This document shows, in pieces, positions 58,046 through 64,000 of a DNA stretch of 64,000 bases (within the stretch, counting starts at the first letter, position 1; every line of letters begins with the position of its first letter). This stretch comes from Camellia lanceoleosa (taxonomy: Eukaryota; Streptophyta; Magnoliopsida; Ericales; Theaceae). A model generated the notes under the pieces. That model ran no database searches. It was given only the letters and a program-made list of their open reading frames with translations, and was not told the origin of the DNA. The position numbers were made by a program, and so were the translations under genes. The DNA lies in assembly GCA_025200525.1 (NCBI GenBank), contig CM045762.1, positions 24,183,374-24,247,373 of the forward strand, in the 5' to 3' direction.

Positions 58046-59300
58046 TCCCAGTCTATGGAGGAACACTTGGTTCACTTGGTAGTAGCTTTCAAGAGAATGA
58101 GAAAGTTCAAGTTGAAGCTTAATCCTCTCAAATGTGCTTTTGGTGTATTAACTGGAAACTTCTTGGGGTATGTAGTACACAAGAAGGGAATACAGATTGA
58201 TCAGAATAAAGCCAAAGCCATCATTGAGGCCAAACCTCCATCAAGTAAGAAAGAATTACAAAAGTTCCTTGGTCAGGTTAATTTCTTTCGAAGATTTATT
58301 TCTAACACTGCAAGGAAAACTAAAATATTTTCTTCTTTGTTAAAGTTGAAAAATGAAAAGGAGTTAAATATTTTCTTCTTTGTGGACAGCAGAGCATCAA
58401 GCTGCTTTCGAAGGAATTGAAGCCTACTTGGCTAAGTCTCTAGTGTTGATGCCACCAAGGAAAGACAAGCCCTTGAAGTTATACATTGTTGCAGCAGAAG
58501 ATTCATTGAAAGTTTTCCTAGCTTAGGACAATAACGAAGACAAGAAGCAAGTAGTTTATTACCTTAGTAGGTTTTTAAATTCTTGGGAATGTAAATACTC
58601 AGGTGTAGAAAAGCTGTGCCTTGTATTGTATTTTGTAGCAATGAAATTAAGATATTATCTTTTGCCTATTGTTGTCTTGGTAATTGCAACCACAAACTTG
58701 GTTAAGTACATGTTATCTAGACTTATGTTGAGAGGAAAAATTGGCAAATGAATATTAGCTCTATCAGAATTTCACCTATACTATGTCCCCCAAAAGGCAG
58801 TAAAAGGACAAGTTTTGGCTGACTTCTTGGTAGATCATCCATGTCAAATAGAAAGCCAAGAGATAATGGACCTTGGTATCGTCAATGTTGAGTTATGGCA
58901 AATGTGGTTCAATGGATCAAAAGCCAGTGGTTTGGTTGGAATTGGTGTTATAATTAAATCACCACAGGGGGTAGAAACCACACATGGTTTCAGAGTGGAT
59001 AAAACTGCTTGTTCCAATAATCAAGCTGAATATGAAACTTTAATAATGGGACTTGAGATACTCATTGGATTACAAGCTCATACAGTTGATATATTTGGGA
59101 ATTCCCAATTGGTAATCAACCAAGTAAAAGAAATCTTTAAGTGTCAAAGTGCAAGCATGTTACCATATTATGTTGCTGCACTACATTTGCTTTCTCAGTT
59201 TCAGATAGCTAATGTGATTTATGTCCAAAGATTTATGAACCATAAGGCCAATGATGTAGCTCAAAAGGCCTCGAATTTCAGAAGAAATGGGAGTACCTAA
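58046..59300 (+). pseudogene. pol: Element C RT C-terminal part, RNase H and aRNase H
   Basis: Resumes right after the CACTA end with QSQSMEEHLVHLVVAFKRMR, FKLKLNPLKCAFGV and LQKFLGQVNFFRRFIS (RT thumb). Ty3 RNase H follows with KQVVYYLSRFL, CLVLYFVAMKLRYYLL and NLVKYMLSR. aRNase H at 58815-59300: MWFNGSKASGLVGIGVIIKS, NNQAEYETLIMGLEIL, DIFGNSQLVINQV. Two of the aRNase H catalytic Asp positions (FDGS and GDSQ in relatives) are Asn here. A frameshift near 58410 and stops near 58525 and 58750 are further damage. Confidence 0.9.
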
Positions 59301-60653
59301 ATAGACATAAGTCAAGCAACATATCAGAAGTTAATACCACATTTGGCTAAAAGGGGTATCTTGGTAGAAATTAACCAGAATGACTTAGAAGAGCATGATT
59401 GGAGACATCCAATCATTCAATATTTAACTGGCCCATCTTTGAAGGTCAGCAGGAAAATTAAATTACAGTCTATGTAATATGTAGGGTATAATAATGCTCT
59501 TTGCAAAAGGGGTGTAGATGGGTTGCTATTGGAATGTTTAGGGCCAAAGGAAGCATTGACTGCTATGGCTGAGGTGCATGAAGGTATTTGTGGTGCCCAT
59601 TTGCCTGGTGTGAAAATGAGATGGTTGCTTCAAAGGCATTCCTACTATTGGCCAACCATCCTAAAGGATTGCATAGAGTATGCAAAAGGATGTCAGATAT
59701 GCCAGAAGCATGGCATGATAAGACATGTGCCAATAGCTGATTTACATGCAGTAGTGAAACCATGACCATTTAGAGGATGGGCAATGAATATGATAGGAAA
59801 AATATATCCACTTTCTTCGAAGCAGCACTGTTTCATTCTAGTAGCCATAGATTACTTCACTAAATGGGTCAAAGCTAAGCCTTATAAGGCTATGGGTCCT
59901 GAAATTATTGGATTTATCAAGGAATTGATCCACAGGTTTGGCATCCCACAGACCATAACTGTAGATAATGGGACTGTATTTGATGGAAAGATGGTAAAAT
60001 CTTTCGTAGTAGAGTTTGGAATTAGCCTTGTTAATTCCATTCCTTATTATGCACAAGCAAATGGTCAGGCTGAGTCATCTAACAAATCCTTGAAAAAAGG
60101 AATACAAAGAGTTGTGGAAGAAAATCCTAGGGATTGGCATAACTTGTTAGATGTGTTGTGGGCCTATAGAACTTCTCCAAGGTCAACTACAGGAATCACT
60201 CCTTATGCCTTAGTATATGGACATGATGCAATGTTGCCTGTGGAAATTAATATTAAATCCTTGAGGGAAAAATGCTAGGACTAGTTAACTTTTGAGTAGT
60301 ACTATCAAAGCATGTTCTTGGAATTAGAAAATGTGGATGAAGGTAGAATTTTGGCATTAAATAGTGTTCTTTTCATAAAGAAGAAGGCAGCGAAAAACTA
60401 TAATAAGAAAGTCAGGCACATTAGCTTTAATGAAGGTGATTTGGTATGGAAAACAATACTTTTAATAGGAATTAAAAGTTATAAGTTTGGCAAATGGTCA
60501 CCTAATTATGAAGGACCCTACCAAATTCATAGAGTCTTGTCTGGGGGAGCATACCATCTGAGAAATCTGAATGGATATGTGCACCCCAAGAAAATCAATG
60601 GCAGGTATTTGAAGTCTTACTATCCAACTGTGTGGGAAACACAAGAAGTGTGA
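59301..60653 (+). pseudogene. pol: Element C integrase
   Basis: Zinc module EVHEGICGAHLPGVKM and CQICQKHG. A TGA at about 59763 replaces a Trp (VVKP.PFRGW). The first catalytic Asp is Asn (GWAMNMIGKI; relatives have MDMIG). The second Asp (TVDNGTVFDGKM) and Glu (ANGQAESSNKSLKKG) are intact. C-terminal part after stops near 60277: VRHISFNEGDLVWKTI, KWSPNYEGPYQI, HPKKINGRYLKSYYP. It ends at the stop after WETQEV. Confidence 0.9.
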
Positions 60654-60718
60654 GAAAAGCTAAAGTATAAATAAATAAAAAGGCATGAAACACTCAGATA
60701 ACAAATAAAGATTTCATT

Positions 60719-63084
60719 TCATAAAGAATTAAGTATACACAGCCACAAATTGGCCCAAAAATCAGTACAATGTTTTAGTTGTTCCCTTACAATTGATTCT
60801 CTACTTCTAAGGGATGAGAACAATAGAATGGCTATAGCCATGTCTTGTCTTTTGTCAGCCAGCCCCTGGTTAGTAATTTGTAACTTCTTAGCATTTCGAT
60901 CCAAGGCTAGATTGACTGCTGCTAGCTCTTCTTCCAATTGAGCTTTCTTCTCCAACAACTGGGACTGAAATTGGGATGCATAGGAGTGTTGTCCCTTTAA
61001 TTCAAACACTTCAGCATAGATATGGGATACAAACTCCTTATCCTTCAGCAGTTTTTCTTCTACAGCCTTAGTCATGGCAGATATTGATGTAAAAGTCTAT
61101 GGTGGCTGCTGCTTGAGATAGGCGGCTTGAAAAAGCCAGATTGGATTGTTCGAAGGCCTTGCAACATTTAAGGAAACCATTCTTGAGATAGGCCTCTGTA
61201 AAGCTTCAAATAGAATCCTCGAAAATGTTTGTAGTAAATCCAAGCAAGGCCCCCAAGTCCACTCGAGGTAAGGAGGCTTCAACAGTAGTGAAGGAGCTCT
61301 CAATAATCTCTAGTAAAGAATTAGCAAGGATCAATGGCTCAACCTTACTGCTTAGTACCCCGAGCTGGTGAAGAGATGCCAAACAAACTGGCCAGCTGAG
61401 CCTCGAAGATGTCCATCTCCTCCTTTGACATTATCAGTATAGAAGAATTGTTGGTTGAAGAAAGAGATGGAAGTATGGGGATAGCTGAAGGAGTAGAAGT
61501 TCTCCTCGTAGAGTTGATAGTCCTGGCTACCAGTAAGTCTAAAGAAGAAGGACTGGAGCTGGGTAGTTGGAAAGAAGCTGGTGAGCTGCCAGTGTCATCC
61601 TTGGGAAGGCCAATGACTACTGAAATAGAAGTGGTAATTGGAGTAATCTCAATTGGGAGAGGCGTAGCCAGCACTATAAGATGAGTATATTGGGATGAGA
61701 CAAAGGATAGATGAGGTAAATATGGAGTTAAGCCCAGACACAAGGAAGGTGGAAGACTGCCTCACAAGAGGAGAGGAAAAGGGCATAGAAGGTGTAGAGC
61801 TGGGAAGTGGAAATATTGCCTAAATAAGCTCTATCTTCCTTAGCACTTCACTATAAGTCTTCCTCTCTCCTATTAAGGCTGCTTCCAGTTCTGTAGAAGT
61901 CTAAGAAGGCCTTTCATCCACAGATAAAGAGGGAGGGGCCTGTGTCGAAGGAAGAAGGAATGAACTGATAACTGTTGCATAAAAAAATAAAAAATAAAAA
62001 AAGAGGGTGTTAATTCCATGCTAAAACCTGGAAAGGGAAATTATCACAAGGGATTCAAGAAGGTTACCAACTTCAGAGGTTGTGGTGGTGGTGCTGTTTG
62101 GAGAACTACGAAGAGAGTAGTGCTTAGCAGTTTGTTTCCTCTTTGCATCCTTCTTTTGAAGTGTATTAGCAGCAGCAGCTTCATCTTTTAGTATTTGTTG
62201 CTGTCTCCTCTTCTCAGACCTCTGAAATACAATGATTTCCTTCGAGTGCTCTTCTTTCATTGCTTTGACAACTGCCTCATGAGTAGAGTCCCCAATAAGG
62301 TCATAGGAAGAAATTATCATTTTCTTCATTCTCTTCAATGGTGTTTCTTTCTCCTTCTCTGCTTTTTCCTCTTCCAAATGAGCCTTAGGTATCTCCTCCT
62401 CAAGATCAAGCAAAAGTCTTTTTTTCCTCTATTATTGCTGCTTGCCTTTGAGGATATTCAAATCTTGAACTCTCTGAGGAGAGTCTTCTTGTTAGCCTCC
62501 TGCACCAAAGAAAAGCTATAAGTAAATAAGCAAGGCATCATAAAGAGAAAAGGAGAAGAAAGGAGGCAGCAGTGCATACCTTTCTTCAAAGCAGCTCTAG
62601 TGACTCTAGGAGGAGGAGATGAGGCAGGAAGAATAGCCTCTGTGGCAATAGGGGTAGGAGTTGAAATAGTAAGAGCAGTGGAAAAAGTGTTGATACCAGT
62701 CCCCTTGGACTTGACCTGAGGCACATCTAGCCCCACCAATAGGTCCTGGGAAGGAATGGCCAAGTGCACCTCTATATTGGTTGTCCACCAATTCTGGTAC
62801 CTCCTCAATGTAGTACCTTGGGGAATGAAGGGGAAGAATTTAAACCCGATTAAGTCTTGGATCAATTTGGAGGTTACCTTATCTAGCCTGGACCTTGGAA
62901 CTCTCAGTTCTCTGCTTGCAAGATTTGAGTTAGATTGGCTGCAAAGAGGGATAGGGATCCCCTGAGTGAGCCCAAATTGTCTAACAAATTGAGCAAGACA
63001 GTAGGGTTCAAAAATACATTTATGAGCTCGAGGATTCATAGTGCCAATGAAGAGCTCTCTCGGAATCAAAATAGAAGCCCACAT
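60719..63084 (-). pseudogene. Antisense gene of element C (mobile-domain-like N part, coiled-coil tail)
   Basis: On the strand opposite to pol. First exon 63084-62580: MWASILIPRELFIGTMNPRA, FVRQFGLTQGIPIPL, FFPFIPQGTTLRRYQNWWTT, donor AAAG|GTATGC at 62579. Then a charged helical part (62413-62021: LDLEEEIPKAHLEEEKAEKE). Further pieces lie at 61743-61345 (Ser/Thr-rich) and 61075-60719 (SQLLEKKAQLEEELAAVNLA, coiled coil). The first exon resembles the central part of retroelement-borne plant-mobile-domain-type proteins; weak by eye. Probably truncated at its 5' side by the LTR that starts at 63117. Multiple stops. Confidence 0.6.
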
Positions 63085-63116
63085 ATCTCTGTGTTAAGAC
63101 TTGGAGAAGGACCTAT

Positions 63117-64000
63117 TGTAGCTCGCCTTTTTTGCGCCCCCTTTCGGAAGCTCGAAAAGAAAGCCCTACAGTTCGAACTCCCGCAGTTCTGAATCTAATC
63201 TCACAAGTGCAATGTGAAATTGATAAACATCAAAGAGTCTAAATCCGGCAAATCTTTTTGAAAAATTGATTTTAGGATCAAAAATGCCAAAATTTGACTG
63301 CTTTGCCAGATACAGAGTCGTCACCTAAATATTTTATTTCTTGGGAAATTTAGGAAACCCATGACTCATGCCAAAGGCCACGTGTCTGTCATCACCAAAG
63401 TTGCCTCGCTCGGGAACTTAGGTACGAGAAGGGAAGGTCATGAATTGAGCACCCCCGCTTACCCAATCAAAGATCGACCTCTACTAATCATGATATGATT
63501 TTTATGTACATTATGTGCTCTTGTTCCGATTATTAAGCTAGCTTTACTATGTGATGCTCACAAGCAAGTATAGACTAGTTTGCTCAAGTTGGAACAATTC
63601 AACTCATATTTGTTTGTGAAAATAGTTTGAATTTGCCACCTCAAGTGGGCTTAAAGTTTGTGGATTTGCCACCAAACATAGTGGGCTTAAAACTAATTTG
63701 CCACTTAACAAAATGGGCTTAAAAAAACATGCACTCGTTGAATCATTCCAATTCAAGCAACAAGCCTTTATCCACAGACATTCAAGCAGTTTATCAAGTA
63801 AGCATTTAGCCTCATGGCAAGCATGCTAGACATGGCAACATTCACAATCATGCAAATATGCTAAAGCATAAGAACTCACCTAGTACTCCTAGTTAAGAAG
63901 ATATGAATTAGAAAACTATGCATGATTCCTAACTATACAAGATGCCTAATGCAACACATGAAATATACAATTTAATAGGCTCGGTACTAATATGGCATAT
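63117..64000 (-). repeat. Tat LTR (A type), continues past window
   Basis: Starts TGTAGCTCGCCTTTTTTGCG, preceded by CCTAT as possible duplication. The first 370 bp match the LTR 3' blocks of all other Tat LTRs here, most closely the element A LTR (28176 backwards). Orientation is reverse. It could be a solo LTR or the 3' end of another element lying to the right. Confidence 0.85.

Larger units (their letters stand above)
32796..64000 (+). mobile_element. Ty3/gypsy element C (Tat-like), 3' end outside window
   Basis: 5' LTR 32796-33545, PBS 33554-33572, gag, protease, RT, RNase H, aRNase H, integrase to 60650, antisense gene 63084-60719. It is interrupted by a solo LTR (37229-41402), a CACTA element (42800-58045) and another LTR starting at 63117. 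The additional RNase H places it in the Tat lineage, but the short LTR with TGTTGGC...GCCAACA ends and its different PBS separate it from A and B. It is inserted in the DUF4220/DUF594 gene (left flank CTACT). Confidence 0.88.

Overview
This window looks like a repeat-rich region of a plant nuclear genome, most likely a eudicot. The evidence is a dense nest of Ty3/gypsy LTR retrotransposons of the Tat lineage, recognised by a pol with two RNase H domains followed by integrase. There are also solo LTRs, a CACTA-type DNA transposon and decayed fragments of plant genes (DUF4220/DUF594, ERO1, TM9SF). I see no intact host gene, rRNA, tRNA or CRISPR array. Species cannot be named from the sequence.

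Layout. (1) Positions 1-28176: a Tat element on the plus strand (element A), its 5' part outside the window. It shows the end of pol, then two intron-containing genes on the opposite strand (a DUF7745-like antisense ORF and a plant-mobile-domain gene), a 78-79 bp tandem array and a 3' LTR. (2) Positions 7315-22535: a second Tat element (element B, minus strand) inserted into the mobile-domain gene of A with target duplication GAAGG. It keeps gag-pol, the same kind of antisense ORF, a 4.4 kb 5' LTR and only a stub of the 3' LTR. (3) Positions 28177-32795: a decayed DUF4220/DUF594 gene, split by a solo LTR (duplication AGATA) and then by element C. (4) From 32796 past the window end: a third Ty3/gypsy element (C, plus strand) with a 750 bp 5' LTR, gag, protease, RT, RNase H, integrase and its own antisense gene. 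C was hit by a 4.17 kb solo LTR in the protease (CCCAT), a 15.2 kb CACTA element in the RT, and another Tat LTR in its antisense gene (63117 onward). (5) The CACTA element (42800-58045) carries exons of ERO1 and TM9SF, a LINE RT fragment and two solo LTRs.

Order of events (inferred): gene or element first, then nested insertions, each dated by the reading frame it breaks. Removing B, or the solo LTR in C's protease, or the solo LTR in the DUF4220 gene, together with one copy of the 5 bp duplication, brings the interrupted reading frame back into register; this is the strongest internal evidence for the boundaries given. Most damage elsewhere is TGG or CAG/CGA to stop and Asp to Asn, the transition pattern expected of methylated, silenced repeats.

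The most unusual signals are the antisense intron-containing genes in three elements, the gene-capturing CACTA, a perfectly conserved palindrome around CACGTG upstream of the TATA box in three long LTRs, and, in two solo LTRs of the TGTAACGCC type, clusters of palindromes in pairs spaced 20-22 bp.
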